Below, piece by piece: positions 51,101-59,737 of a DNA stretch of 64,000 nt (position 1 is the first letter of the stretch; every line of letters starts with the position of its first letter). The DNA lies in NCBI RefSeq assembly GCF_000591055.1, contig NC_020388.1, positions 1,798,001 to 1,862,000 of the forward strand, given 5' to 3'. Made by a program: the position numbers and the translations under genes. A model generated the notes under the pieces. It worked only from the letters and a program-made list of their open reading frames with translations, was not told the origin of the DNA and searched no databases. This DNA is from Natronomonas moolapensis 8.8.11 (GTDB lineage: Archaea; Halobacteriota; Halobacteria; Halobacteriales; Haloarculaceae).

Positions 51101-52069
51101 TTACTCGCATCCGAAGCGATCGAGGCCGACCTGCTCGCTCGCGACGCCGTCCGGGTCGGCGGCCCACGGCGTCCGCGCGTCCCTGACGGCGTCGGCATCG
51201 GTCGACGGCGGGTCGGCGGGCGCGTGGCCCCCGCACTCGGGGCCACACTCGCGGGCCGGATCGACGAATCGCCCCTTCCACGCACAGTAGGGCAACACGT
51301 CGTCTCCGCCGAACGATGGGCCCTGTGGCTCCACTTTTGTACAGCCTGGAAGCTGGTCGGGGCGCCAGCCCTTCCCGTAGGCGCGTTCGGCGACCCGCCG
51401 CCGGAGCGCGGCCTTCTCGTCCGCGCCGACGAGTTCGATATCGATTTTGGCCGGGGACGCCTCGATGACGGCCGTTCCCGGCTCGTCGCTCGGCAGCGAC
51501 TCGGCCGCCCGGACGACCTCGAACGTGCCCGCCTCGGGGTCGAGGCGCCACACGCCCACCGGGTCGGGAATCCGGTTCAGATGCGCGCCGGTCACGTAAG
51601 ACTCGGTGGCGAGGACCACCTCGTCGAACAGCGCCAACGAGACGTCCTTGCGCAACTGGAGTTCGAGCTCGCCGGGACGGTCGAGGTCGGGTTTGTTCTC
51701 GATGGCTCGCAACCCGCCGATCCAGTCGGGATACGGACTCGCCTGCCGGACGTACCGCTGGCCGCTGCGACGTTCAGTTTCGAAGAAGCCGATCTCGGTG
51801 GCGCGGTCGGCGATCGCGACCGCACGCCTCGGGCTGACGTCGATCGCCGCCCGCGGCCGGCGCGCACGCCCGACGCCGACGTCGCTCTCGATGGCAGGTC
51901 CGGGGATCGCCTCGGGGGTGATCTCGATCCGGCGTTCGAACTCCGGCCCCGGCAGCACCTCGACCACGTCGACGATCCGTGTGTGGGTTCCGAGCTGCCG
52001 GGCGACGACGCCGTCGCTGTCGGCTTCGAGGGCGGCACACGCCGCGAGTTCGAAGGCGAACTCCCGCAC
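51101..52069 (-). CDS. Conserved haloarchaeal protein (DUF5787-like)
   Basis: This 322-aa soluble protein begins MREFAFELAACAALEADSDG and includes A-R-Q-L-G-T-H-T-R-I-V-D-V-V, E-N-K-P-D-L-D, and a cysteine cluster near the end (PGCTKVEP, L-P-Y-C-A-W-K, R-E-C-G-P-E-C) that could hold iron-sulfur or zinc. I recall a DUF5787-type haloarchaeal family with this opening; the activity is unknown. E-N-K-P-D-L and the four-cysteine C-terminus loosely recall PD-(D/E)xK/Fe-S nucleases, but this is speculative. Confidence 0.7.
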   Translation of the reverse strand: MREFAFELAACAALEADSDGVVARQLGTHTRIVDVVEVLPGPEFERRIEITPEAIPGPAIESDVGVGRARRPRAAIDVSPRRAVAIADRATEIGFFETERRSGQRYVRQASPYPDWIGGLRAIENKPDLDRPGELELQLRKDVSLALFDEVVLATESYVTGAHLNRIPDPVGVWRLDPEAGTFEVVRAAESLPSDEPGTAVIEASPAKIDIELVGADEKAALRRRVAERAYGKGWRPDQLPGCTKVEPQGPSFGGDDVLPYCAWKGRFVDPARECGPECGGHAPADPPSTDADAVRDARTPWAADPDGVASEQVGLDRFGCE

Positions 52070-52141
52070 GGTCTATTCGAGGGGTGGCGTCGACAAAAGC
52101 GACGCGCTCGCGGGAGTCCACTCGAGCGAACGCGACGCCCG

Positions 52142-53107
52142 CTATGCGAACGCGAGGTCCTGTTCGGCTTCGAGCAGTTCGTGATAGCGGTTGCGGATGG
52201 TGACCTCGGAGATGTCCGCGACCTCCGAGACCGCGGCCTGGGTCGTCTTCTCGTTGGTGAGCAGCGAGGCGGCGTACACCGCGGCGGCCGCCAGCCCCAC
52301 CGGCGACTTCCCCGAGTGGACGCCCTGCTCTTTGGCGTTGCCGAGCAGCTTGCGCGCGCGGTTTTCGGCCTCCTCGGAGAGATCGAGGTCGCTGGCGAAG
52401 CGCGGCACGTAGCTTTCGGGATCCGCAGGCGCGACCTCGAGGCCGAGTTCGCGGACGACGTAGCGGTAGGTGCGGGCGATTTCGCTCTTTTCGACGCGGG
52501 AGACGCCCGCGACCTCGTCGAGGCTGCGCGGGACGCCGGCCTGTCTGGCGGCGGCGTACACGGACGCCGTCGAGACGCCTTCGATGGAGCGTCCGGGGAG
52601 GAGGTTGTCGTCGAGCGCGCGGCGGTAGATGACGGAGGCGGTTTCGCGGACGTTTTCGGGGAGACCGAGCGCGGAGGCCATGCGGTCGATTTCGCCGAGG
52701 GCCTGTTTGAGGTTGCGCTCCTTGGAGTCCCGCGTGCGGAAGCGCTCGTTCCACTTGCGGAGTCGCTGCATCTTCTGGCGTTGCCGGGAGTCCAGGGAGT
52801 TCCCGTAGGCGTCCTGATCGCGCCAGTCGATGTTGGTGGAGAGCCCCTTGTCGTGCATCATGTTGGTGGTGGGGGCGCCGACGCGGGACTTTTGATCCTT
52901 CTCGGCGCTGTCGAAGGCGCGCCACTCGGGCCCGCGGTCGATCTCGTCCTCCTCGACGACGAGGCCACAGTCCCGACAGACTGTCTCGCCGTGCTCCGAA
53001 TCGGCGGCGAGTCGGCCGCCGCACTCCGGGCAGCCGGTCGTCTCCTCGTGGTCGGTCTCCGCTTCGGTCTCGGTCTCGGTCGTCCGTGTTCGTGTATGTT
53101 CGCTCAT
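52142..53107 (-). CDS. tfb: Transcription initiation factor IIB
   Basis: This 321-aa TFB recruits RNA polymerase to TBP-bound promoters. The N-terminal zinc ribbon C-P-E-C-G and C-R-D-C-G is followed by the B-finger region (R-V-G-A-P-T-T-N-M-M-H-D-K-G-L-S-T), and two cyclin-like repeats end with the helix-turn-helix VAD-I-S-E-V-T-I-R-N-R-Y that reads BRE. Haloarchaea carry several tfb genes; this one has standard length. A TATA-like TTATATACG lies about 60-70 nt upstream, so the mRNA has a short leader. Confidence 0.95.
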   Translation of the reverse strand: MSEHTRTRTTETETEAETDHEETTGCPECGGRLAADSEHGETVCRDCGLVVEEDEIDRGPEWRAFDSAEKDQKSRVGAPTTNMMHDKGLSTNIDWRDQDAYGNSLDSRQRQKMQRLRKWNERFRTRDSKERNLKQALGEIDRMASALGLPENVRETASVIYRRALDDNLLPGRSIEGVSTASVYAAARQAGVPRSLDEVAGVSRVEKSEIARTYRYVVRELGLEVAPADPESYVPRFASDLDLSEEAENRARKLLGNAKEQGVHSGKSPVGLAAAAVYAASLLTNEKTTQAAVSEVADISEVTIRNRYHELLEAEQDLAFA

Positions 53108-53311
53108 GCTACGTGGCGGGGGCTGCCAGGTAGGGATTTACCCCAGAAAGACCCGGTCAGTTGTCGTATATAACGTATGGGCGAGCAATATTTAAATACT
53201 TCGGTGATTTCGCCCCCCGTACCAGCCGTCACACTGGTTTTTGACGCCCCTACCGTCCCGGTGGCCGAACGATGCGGTGGCGATTTACTTCGGTACGGCG
53301 TGTGTGGCTGT

Positions 53312-53791
53312 ATGGACCGTGACGCGTTCGCTGCCCGCATAGATCACACCGTCCTCGGGCCGGAGACGACACCCGGGGCGGTGGAGGCGGCCCCCGACAC
53401 TGCCACGGAACACGGGATGAACGCCTGCGTTCCGCCGTATTATCTCCCCGACGCCGCCGAGTACGCGCCGGCGGTGACGCTCGTCACCGTCTGTGGGTTT
53501 CCCCACGGCCAGGCGGCCCCGGAAGCCAAGGAGATCGCCGCCGAGGCCGGCGTAGCCTTCATCGAGACCGCGACCGGGTTCTCCGCCGCCGGCGCGACCG
53601 CCGAGGACGTCGGTATCATGTCGGAGTACCTCCCGGTGAAAGCAAGCGGCGGGATCGGCGGCTTCGAGGCGGCGCTGTCGATGTTCGAAGCGGGAGCCGA
53701 TCGGGTCGGCGCGTCCGCCGGGGCGGCCATCGTCGAGGGCTTCGACGCCGAGGCGGTGGCGACGGCGTCGTTCGATCCCGGGGCGGAATGA
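53312..53791 (+). CDS. deoC: Degenerate deoxyribose-phosphate aldolase (DeoC-like)
   Basis: At 159 aa this is about 50 residues shorter than normal DeoC. The start ([14 protein letters not shown]) and the end (V-K-A-S-G-G-I-G-G, then [13 protein letters not shown]) are clearly DeoC. The central part, which holds the catalytic Asp (D-E-I-D-M-V) and K-V-I-I-E-T, is missing between [10 protein letters not shown] and V-A-F. The Schiff-base Lys is replaced: F-I-E-T-A-T-G-F has Glu85 where active enzymes have F-V-K-T-S-T-G-F. Lys110 is kept. The frame is intact, so it may still be expressed, but aldolase activity is unlikely. Confidence 0.8.
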   Translation: MDRDAFAARIDHTVLGPETTPGAVEAAPDTATEHGMNACVPPYYLPDAAEYAPAVTLVTVCGFPHGQAAPEAKEIAAEAGVAFIETATGFSAAGATAEDVGIMSEYLPVKASGGIGGFEAALSMFEAGADRVGASAGAAIVEGFDAEAVATASFDPGAE

Positions 53792-53856
53792 TCGCCCCGA
53801 CAGCGCCTCCCGAAACGTCGCCCTTTTGAACGACGGCGCATAAAAAACGGTAACCG

Positions 53857-55101
53857 ATGGCCACCTACCACATCGAGACGTACGGCTGCACTTCCAACCG
53901 TGGGGAGAGCCGCCGGATCGAGCGCTCTCTCCGGGACGCGGGCCACCGCCCCGTCGAGGGGACCGCGGAAGCGGATGTGGCCATTCTCAACACCTGTACC
54001 GTCGTCGAGAAGACCGAGCGCAACATGCTGCGCCGCGCCGAGGAGCTCGAATCCGAGACGGCCGACCTGATCGTCACCGGCTGTATGGCGCTCGCGCAGG
54101 GCGAGGCGTTCGCCGACCTCGACGTCCAGGTGCTACACTGGGAGGACGTCCCCTCGGCGGTCACGAACGGGGAGTGCCCGACGACGACCCCGGACGCCGA
54201 ACCGATCCTCGACGGCGTCGTCGGCATCCTTCCGATCGCCCGCGGCTGTATGAGCAACTGTTCGTACTGCATCACGAAGTTCGCGACCGGACGGGTCGAC
54301 TCCCCCACGATCGAGGCGAACGTCGAAAAGGCGAGGGCGCTGGTCCACGCGGGCGCGAAAGAGATCCGCGTCACCGGCCAGGACACCGGCGTCTACGGCT
54401 GGGACACGGGCGAGCGGAAGCTCCCCGAGTTGCTCGATCGGATCTGCGACATCGACGGGGAGTTCCGCGTTCGGCTCGGGATGGCCAACCCTGGCGGCAT
54501 CCACGGCATCCACGAGGAACTCGCGGACGTCTTCGCCGACAACCGGAAGCTCTATGATTTCATCCACGCGCCGGTTCAGTCGGGCTCCGACGAGGTGCTC
54601 GAGGCGATGCGCCGCCAACACCGCGTCGGGAAGTTCCGCGAGGTCGTCGACACCTTCGAGGGTCGCCTCGACCACTGGACCCTCTCGACGGACTTCATTG
54701 TCGGGTTCCCGACCGAAACGGAGGCGGACTTCGAGCGCTCGATGGCGCTTCTGGCCGACGTCCGCCCCGAAAAAATCAACGTCACCCGGTTCTCGAAGCG
54801 CCCCGGTACCGACGCCGCCGAGATGAAGGGTCTCGGCGGGACAATAAAAAAAGAGCGCTCAAAAGCGATGTCGGAGTTGAAACGCGAGATCTGCACCGAG
54901 ACCCACGCTTCGATGGTCGGCGAGACCCACGAGGTACTCGCCGTCGAACCCGGAACCGGCGACTCGATCAAGTGCCGCGACGAGGCCTACCGACAGGTGA
55001 TCGTCACTGACGCGGCCGAGCGCGGCGTCGAGGTCGGAGACCTCCTTGAGGTCGAGGTTACCGCCCACGAGGCGATGTACTGCTTCGGTGAGCCGATCTG
55101 A
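53857..55101 (+). CDS. tRNA methylthiotransferase (e-MtaB/CDKAL1-type)
   Basis: This 414-aa radical-SAM enzyme adds a methylthio group to t6A at position 37 of tRNA. The N-terminal UPF0004 domain has C-T-S-N-R-G and Cys46 in L-N-T-C-T-V, plus V-T-G-C-M. The radical SAM motif is R-G-C-M-S-N-C-S-Y-C. The C-terminal TRAM domain ends V-E-V-T-A-H-E-A-M-Y-C. The length and motifs fit the archaeal/eukaryotic branch (CDKAL1) rather than MiaB. It is followed convergently by the CDF transporter, 12 nt away. Confidence 0.9.
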   Translation: MATYHIETYGCTSNRGESRRIERSLRDAGHRPVEGTAEADVAILNTCTVVEKTERNMLRRAEELESETADLIVTGCMALAQGEAFADLDVQVLHWEDVPSAVTNGECPTTTPDAEPILDGVVGILPIARGCMSNCSYCITKFATGRVDSPTIEANVEKARALVHAGAKEIRVTGQDTGVYGWDTGERKLPELLDRICDIDGEFRVRLGMANPGGIHGIHEELADVFADNRKLYDFIHAPVQSGSDEVLEAMRRQHRVGKFREVVDTFEGRLDHWTLSTDFIVGFPTETEADFERSMALLADVRPEKINVTRFSKRPGTDAAEMKGLGGTIKKERSKAMSELKREICTETHASMVGETHEVLAVEPGTGDSIKCRDEAYRQVIVTDAAERGVEVGDLLEVEVTAHEAMYCFGEPI

Positions 55102-55113
55102 CCCGGGCACACG

Positions 55114-56043
55114 CTACCGCTCGGCGGCGTCTTTCCACTCGCCGATGCCCTCGGGGTCGAGATGCAGGTGGACGTCACCGACGTCCTCCAGCGACCGCAG
55201 CGCCGCGACGAGTTCGGTCTCGATGTCGTGGGCCTCGACGAGCGTCAACTCGCCGTCGACCTCGACGTGGGCTTCGACCTCGAGGTCAGTGCCGTCGTAG
55301 AAGACGACGAGGTCGTGGACGCCCGAGACCGCCGGGTGCGACCGGAGAGCGTCGGCGACCGCCCGGCGCTGCTCGTCGCTCGGAGCCGCGCCGATGAGAT
55401 ATGAGACGTTCTCGCGGCCGATCTCGACGCCTTGGTAGACGACGAGAAGGCTCACGAGGCCGCCGGCGGCGGCGTCGAGAGCCGGATACCCGAAGAAGAC
55501 GCCGGCGACGCCGACCAGGGCGGCGACCGACGTGTAGATGTCGTTGCGACAGTCGACTGCCAGCGCCGAGAGCGCCGAGGACTCGACCGTCGCGTTGACG
55601 TGGACGGTGTACCAGTACAACAGGTACATATCGGCCATCGAGAACGCCAACGCGCCGACGAGCAGGAGGTCGAACCGGACCGACGGCCCCTCGATGAGAC
55701 CCTGTGCGGAGTCATAGAGGAGGTTGAGCCCCAAGAGCACGACGACGGTGCCGACGAACAGCGCGGCGAGCGGTTCGACGCGCTGGTGGCCGTGTGGGTG
55801 GTTCGTATCGGGGTCGTCGTAGACGCTCCGGCCCCACACCAACACGACGACGCTCGCGACCAGGTCGGCGACAGAGTGGGCGGCGTCGGCCAAAAGCGCC
55901 ACCGAACCGAACGCGAGACCGACGGCGGCCTCGACGACGATCTTGATCGCGTTCCCGAGGACGTTGACGACGCTCGCGCGGGTGAAGCCGCGCCTCGCGG
56001 CGTCGGCGTCGAGTCCCGCTTCGGCGACGGCGGTGTCGCTCAC
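55114..56043 (-). CDS. Cation diffusion facilitator (CDF) transporter
   Basis: This 309-aa metal:H+ antiporter has six hydrophobic helices. The transport site is D-A-A-H-S-V-A-D-L (HxxxD type), with H-P-H-G-H-Q-R-V-E-P-L after helix III and a C-terminal cytoplasmic ACT-like domain (SGVHDLVVFYDGTDLEVEAH) that binds regulatory metal. Zn2+, Mn2+ or Fe2+ are possible substrates. There is no metal-regulator gene nearby. Confidence 0.9.
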   Translation of the reverse strand: MSDTAVAEAGLDADAARRGFTRASVVNVLGNAIKIVVEAAVGLAFGSVALLADAAHSVADLVASVVVLVWGRSVYDDPDTNHPHGHQRVEPLAALFVGTVVVLLGLNLLYDSAQGLIEGPSVRFDLLLVGALAFSMADMYLLYWYTVHVNATVESSALSALAVDCRNDIYTSVAALVGVAGVFFGYPALDAAAGGLVSLLVVYQGVEIGRENVSYLIGAAPSDEQRRAVADALRSHPAVSGVHDLVVFYDGTDLEVEAHVEVDGELTLVEAHDIETELVAALRSLEDVGDVHLHLDPEGIGEWKDAAER

Positions 56044-56201
56044 GGCGTGACGTACCCGAACCGGTCAGATAAACCATCGGATTAGACGGATCGAAGCGAG
56101 TCCTTCGACGGTGGCGAACTGTCGTCGTTTGCGGGGGACGACAGCCGTCGTCGGTGCAGACGACGAAGCGCCGTTGCTCACGGGCGGCGCCGGTCTGTCG
56201 A

Positions 56202-56741
56202 TCACTCGCCGACCAGTACCGCGCCGTCGTCGGCCGTCCGCGTCCCCGGCTGTTCGGCGAAGGCCTCCCGGAGTCGGTCGTAGCTCTCCTCCAGGGCCTG
56301 GACGATGACCTTCGTGTCCGAGCAAACCGGCATGAAGTTCGTGTCGCCGTCCCACCGCGGGACGACGTGGGTGTGGAGGTGGTCGTCGACGGAGCCGCCG
56401 GAGGCGTCGCCGAGGTTGAGCCCGACGTTGAGGCCGTCGGGGGCGAACGCCGCCTCGAGCGCCGTCATCGTCCGCTGTTTGAGCCGGGCGTGATCCGAGA
56501 GCACGGCCGCGTCGAGGTCGGTGTAGTCGCCGGTGTGAGGCCGCGGGATCACCATAACGTGGCCCGGGTTGTACGGGTAGTTGTTCAGGAGGACGAACGC
56601 GTGTTCGGACTCGGCGGCGACGCGCGCCTCGCGGGCGTCGTCCCGGTCGGGGAGGACGCAGAACGGACACCCGTCGACGCCGGCCTCCGAGCCGTCGCGT
56701 TCGACCCACTCGATGCGCCAGGGGGCGAACATTCGCTCCAT
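56202..56741 (-). CDS. HIT-family hydrolase
   Basis: This 179-aa histidine-triad protein has the motif D-D-H-L-H-T-H-V-V-P-R-W, with the nucleophilic central histidine. The start M-E-R-M-F-A-P-W-R-I-E-W and the early zinc-like G-C-P-F-C-V-L-P-D-R-D-D are typical of the archaeal HIT branch (Fhit/AppppA-phosphorylase-like). It probably hydrolyses adenosine-5'-monophosphate derivatives. A TATA-like TATATACTA lies about 50 nt upstream. Confidence 0.9.
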   Translation of the reverse strand: MERMFAPWRIEWVERDGSEAGVDGCPFCVLPDRDDAREARVAAESEHAFVLLNNYPYNPGHVMVIPRPHTGDYTDLDAAVLSDHARLKQRTMTALEAAFAPDGLNVGLNLGDASGGSVDDHLHTHVVPRWDGDTNFMPVCSDTKVIVQALEESYDRLREAFAEQPGTRTADDGAVLVGE

Positions 56742-56963
56742 GCGCCTCCTTCGGACGGCGCCGGCATAACGCTGTTCGCCCGCTTTTAGTATATAACTCT
56801 GTCGGCCGTTCAGCGCGGCTCCGAACGATCGTACTGGCGCAGAATCGCCTGTGAACGGTTTCGATGCTATAGAGCCGGTTGCAGGCGGGAGCCGTCCGAC
56901 GGCTGAACGGTCTCCAACCGACGCGGCGTTTTAGGGGATGTTCGGGGCTACCGACGGGTGATC

Positions 56964-57164
56964 ATGTCGACGCGACTCGACGACGACGGCGGAATGACCG
57001 AGCGCTGTGAGACGTGCGGCCGCGAGACGCTCCACGACGTCTCGATTCACCTCCGAACCGAGAGCCGTCGGGCGAAGAACGCCGAGTTCTCGCGGGAGCC
57101 CTACCGCGTCGCGACCTGCCGGTGTTGTGGGGCCGAGCGATCGCTCCGGATGAACGACGCTTGA
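56964..57164 (+). CDS. Small zinc-finger protein
   Basis: The 66-aa protein starts MSTRLDDDGGMTERCETCGR and has a second pair A-T-C-R-C-C-G-A, giving a C-x2-C ... C-x2-C zinc ribbon. The basic middle (H-L-R-T-E-S-R-R-A-K-N) may bind nucleic acid. A GTG six bases upstream is possible. A family of similar haloarchaeal proteins (DUF7835-type) exists as far as I recall; the function is unknown. It lies 88 nt upstream of the aldolase gene on the same strand. Confidence 0.72.
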   Translation: MSTRLDDDGGMTERCETCGRETLHDVSIHLRTESRRAKNAEFSREPYRVATCRCCGAERSLRMNDA

Positions 57165-57244
57165 GCGCCGCGGCTTCGCGGCTGTTCCGGCGCGGAAGCC
57201 GGGACCGACGGATCAGAATCTTCTTTGTGCGCCTCACCCGAGAC

Positions 57245-57250
57245 GGAGGT
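57245..57250 (+). promoter_or_regulatory. Shine-Dalgarno site of the aldolase gene
   Basis: GGAGGT lies two nucleotides before the ATG, complementary to the 16S rRNA 3' end. The spacing is short, but this supports a leadered transcript for the aldolase-FBPase pair and fixes its start. Confidence 0.5.
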
Positions 57251-57252
57251 AT

Positions 57253-58047
57253 ATGATTCCGATCGACGACACGCCCCTGTGTCGGGACGGGAAAGTACTC
57301 ATTTTGGCCTACGACCACGGCCTCGAACACGGTCCCGTCGACTTCGAGGGAGTTCCCGAAAGCGCCGACCCACGGCGCATCTTCGAGGCTGCCACCCACC
57401 CCGCGGTCACGTCGGTCGCCGTCCAGAAGGGTCTCGCGGAGGCGTACTATCCCAGCTACGAGGAGAGCGTCTCCCTCCTGGCCAAGCTCAACGGGACCTC
57501 GAACCTCTGGATGGGCGAACCCGACTCGTCGGTCAACTGCTCCGTCGAGTACGCCGCCGAACTCGGCGCCTCGTCGGTCGGTTTTACGATCTATGGCGGC
57601 TCGAACAACGAGATCGAGATGGCAGAGGAGTTCCGCGATGCCCAGGAGGCCGCCCGCGAGCACGACCTCCCCGTCGTGATGTGGTCGTACCCGCGCGGGC
57701 AGGGCCTCAAGAACGATACCAAGCCCTCGACGATCTCCTACGCCGCACGGCTCGCCCTCGAGTTGGGCGCAGACGTCGCCAAGGTCAAACACCCCGGCAG
57801 CCACTCGGCGATGGAAGACGCAGTCCGAATGGCCGGCAAGACGAAAGTCGTCATGTCCGGCGGCTCCAAGCGCAGCGATCGAGCCTTCCTCCGGAGCGTC
57901 AAAGAGACGATCGACGCAGGGGGCAACGGCCTGGCCGTCGGCCGGAACGTCTGGCAACGCGAGAACCCCGAGCGCATCCTCGACGCGCTCGAGGCGGTCA
58001 TCTTCGAGGAGGCGACCGTCGACGAGGCGCTCGCCGCAGTCGAGTAG
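57253..58047 (+). CDS. fba: Class I fructose-bisphosphate aldolase (archaeal DhnA type)
   Basis: This 264-aa (beta/alpha)8 enzyme makes or cleaves fructose-1,6-bisphosphate. Motifs include A-Y-D-H-G-L-E-H-G-P near the N-terminus, the likely Schiff-base lysine in V-A-K-V-K-H-P-G, V-V-M-S-G-G-S-K, and G-G-N-G-L-A-V-G-R-N-V-W for phosphate binding. It is directly followed by FBPase with no spacing (stop TAG, then ATG), so both work in gluconeogenesis. Confidence 0.92.
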   Translation: MIPIDDTPLCRDGKVLILAYDHGLEHGPVDFEGVPESADPRRIFEAATHPAVTSVAVQKGLAEAYYPSYEESVSLLAKLNGTSNLWMGEPDSSVNCSVEYAAELGASSVGFTIYGGSNNEIEMAEEFRDAQEAAREHDLPVVMWSYPRGQGLKNDTKPSTISYAARLALELGADVAKVKHPGSHSAMEDAVRMAGKTKVVMSGGSKRSDRAFLRSVKETIDAGGNGLAVGRNVWQRENPERILDALEAVIFEEATVDEALAAVE

Positions 58048-58923
58048 ATGGCGGACGCTCCCGACGCCATCGACGCCGTCGTCGACGCGATCGCCTCGAC
58101 CGCCCCGGAGATCCGTTCGGGGCTTGCCGGCCGTCGCGCCTACGACGACGGCGCGAACCCCTCGGGCGATCGCCAACTCGAGGCCGACGTCTACGCCGAC
58201 AGGCTCCTCGAGGAGCGGCTCCTCGGAATCGACTCGATCGCGGGATACGCGAGCGAGGAGCGCGACTCGGTCGTCGCCCCCGACGCCGCTGGGGGGGCCG
58301 CAGATGGGGACCGACACTACGTGGCGGTCGATCCTCTCGACGGCTCCTCGAACCTCAAATCGAACAACACGATGGGGACGCTGTTCGGCGTCTACGACGA
58401 ACCGCTGCCGGCCGGCGGGTCGGCGCTCGTCGCCAGCGGATTCGTCCTCTACGGCCCGATCACCACGATGGCCCTCGCCCGCGAGGGAACGGTCACCAAG
58501 TCCGTGATCGACGAGGGGACCCGGCGGGTCGTCGACCCGGACCTGACGCTCCCCGAGGAGCCGACCGTCTACGGGTTCGGGGGGCGCGTTCCCCGGTGGC
58601 GCGCTAACTTTTCGGCGTACGTCTCCGAGGTCGAATCGGAGCTGAAACTCCGCTACGGCGGCGCGATGATCGGGGACGTAAACCAGGTGTTGACCTACGG
58701 CGGGATCTTCGGCTATCCCGGCCTCCGGGAGCGTCCCGAGGGCAAACTCCGGTTGTGTTTCGAGGGGCATCCGATCGCACACATCGTCGAGACAGCCGGG
58801 GGCGCCTCCTCGAACGGCGAGCAGTCGCTGCTGTCGTTGACGCCCGATCGACTCCACGAGCGCACGCCGCTTTTTGTCGGCAACGAGTCGTACGTCGACC
58901 GACTCGAGGCCGCACTCGGGTGA
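58048..58923 (+). CDS. fbp: Fructose-1,6-bisphosphatase class 1
   Basis: This 291-aa Mg-dependent phosphatase has the metal site D-P-L-D-G-S-S-N (residues of about 92-99), an early S-E-E-R-D metal ligand, and K-L-R-L-C-F-E-G-H-P-I-A-H-I-V-E-T-A-G-G near the C-terminus. It removes the 1-phosphate in gluconeogenesis. Its ATG abuts the aldolase stop, so the pair is translationally coupled. Confidence 0.92.
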   Translation: MADAPDAIDAVVDAIASTAPEIRSGLAGRRAYDDGANPSGDRQLEADVYADRLLEERLLGIDSIAGYASEERDSVVAPDAAGGAADGDRHYVAVDPLDGSSNLKSNNTMGTLFGVYDEPLPAGGSALVASGFVLYGPITTMALAREGTVTKSVIDEGTRRVVDPDLTLPEEPTVYGFGGRVPRWRANFSAYVSEVESELKLRYGGAMIGDVNQVLTYGGIFGYPGLRERPEGKLRLCFEGHPIAHIVETAGGASSNGEQSLLSLTPDRLHERTPLFVGNESYVDRLEAALG

Positions 58924-58986
58924 CGGGGCGCTCGGCCGCCCCGGTCGGAGCGGCCGAAGCCGCCAGGGCGAAGCCCGACGCCACCC

Positions 58987-59070
58987 TGTAGCAGCCATCG
59001 CAAGTGATTACACATCGATCGCACTGCCGTCGTGCGATCGAGTGTGCGGTGTCTTCCGGTCGCTACTATA
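58987..59070 (-). repeat. 84-bp palindromic repeat (MITE-like), copy 2 (inverted)
   Basis: It is the same 84-bp hairpin as copies 1 and 3, in opposite orientation. It differs from copy 1 at five positions, all A/G or T/C transitions. It begins 63 nt after the FBPase stop and abuts the decayed Nmad3-like gene. Confidence 0.75.
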
Positions 59071-59146
59071 ACAGACGTGTGATGCGGGAGCGAGAGACCG
59101 CCCCCGGCGTCGCGCTGCCCGGCGTCGGGGACGGCGAGCCCGCGAC

Positions 59147-59409
59147 CTACGTCTGCGGGTCGCCGCAGGTGTAGGCGGCACTGCCGTGGACGCCAGCAAA
59201 CGTCGGGTCGAGATGCACCGACGTGTCGGCGATCCGGGAGGCGTCGGTCGGGAGGTCCAGCCCGCCGTAGGTCGGCACGTCGGCGTCGGAGCGGGTCGGC
59301 CCGGATTCAGGGATCGGGACGCACTCGAAGCGCCCCTCGGTCCCCGAAATCCCGTCTCGTTCGTGTTCGCGCCCACGTTGATCGCGACGCCCTGTATCGG
59401 ATCGGTCAC
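59147..59409 (-). pseudogene. Decayed Nmad3-like (nucleotide modification associated domain 3) gene
   Basis: The minus-strand start GTG overlaps the stop of the upstream small membrane gene and gives V-A-I-N-V-G-A-N-T-N-E-T-G-F-R-G-P. After a frameshift near codon 27 the next frame continues E-G-R-F-E-C-V-P-I-P-E-S-G-P, D-V-P-T-Y-G-G-L-D-L-P-T and H-L-D-P-T-F-A, the conserved Nmad3 N-terminus as I recall it, before an in-frame TAG. The C-terminal half is missing. The remnant lies 76 nt from repeat copy 2. Confidence 0.55.
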
Positions 59410-59624
59410 CAGTAGGTCTCGGGGTTGTCGAGCCAACGTCGTCCCCGGGCCCCGAGGGCGATCGCCGCCAGGACGAGCGCGACGAGCGCGAGAAGAGTCA
59501 CGGCGGCGGGCGCGACGTCCGGCCCGACCGACAGCGTCGTCAGGAACAACTCGGAGGCCGATCCCGCCGTCCAGACGACGACGAGCACGACGAGGGCGGC
59601 CGAGAGGAGTCGTGTCCGATTCAT
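59406..59624 (-). CDS. Small two-helix membrane protein
   Basis: The 72-aa protein begins with a hydrophobic helix (LLSAALVVLVVVWTAGSAS) and contains a second (AAVTLLALVALVLAAIALGA), then a short basic/acidic tail R-R-W-L-D-N-P-E-T-Y-W. There are no recognisable motifs. Its stop codon overlaps the start of the decayed Nmad3-like gene, suggesting a former operon. Confidence 0.65.
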   Translation of the reverse strand: MNRTRLLSAALVVLVVVWTAGSASELFLTTLSVGPDVAPAAVTLLALVALVLAAIALGARGRRWLDNPETYW

Positions 59625-59737
59625 ACGTCACCTAGAGACGAACACGTATAAAAACCATCGCCGGAGTGCGGCTGTTCGTCGCGGTCTTCGGTGCCCGGTT
59701 CCGGAGGGCCGATATGGCCTGACGACGAACGCCCGCT

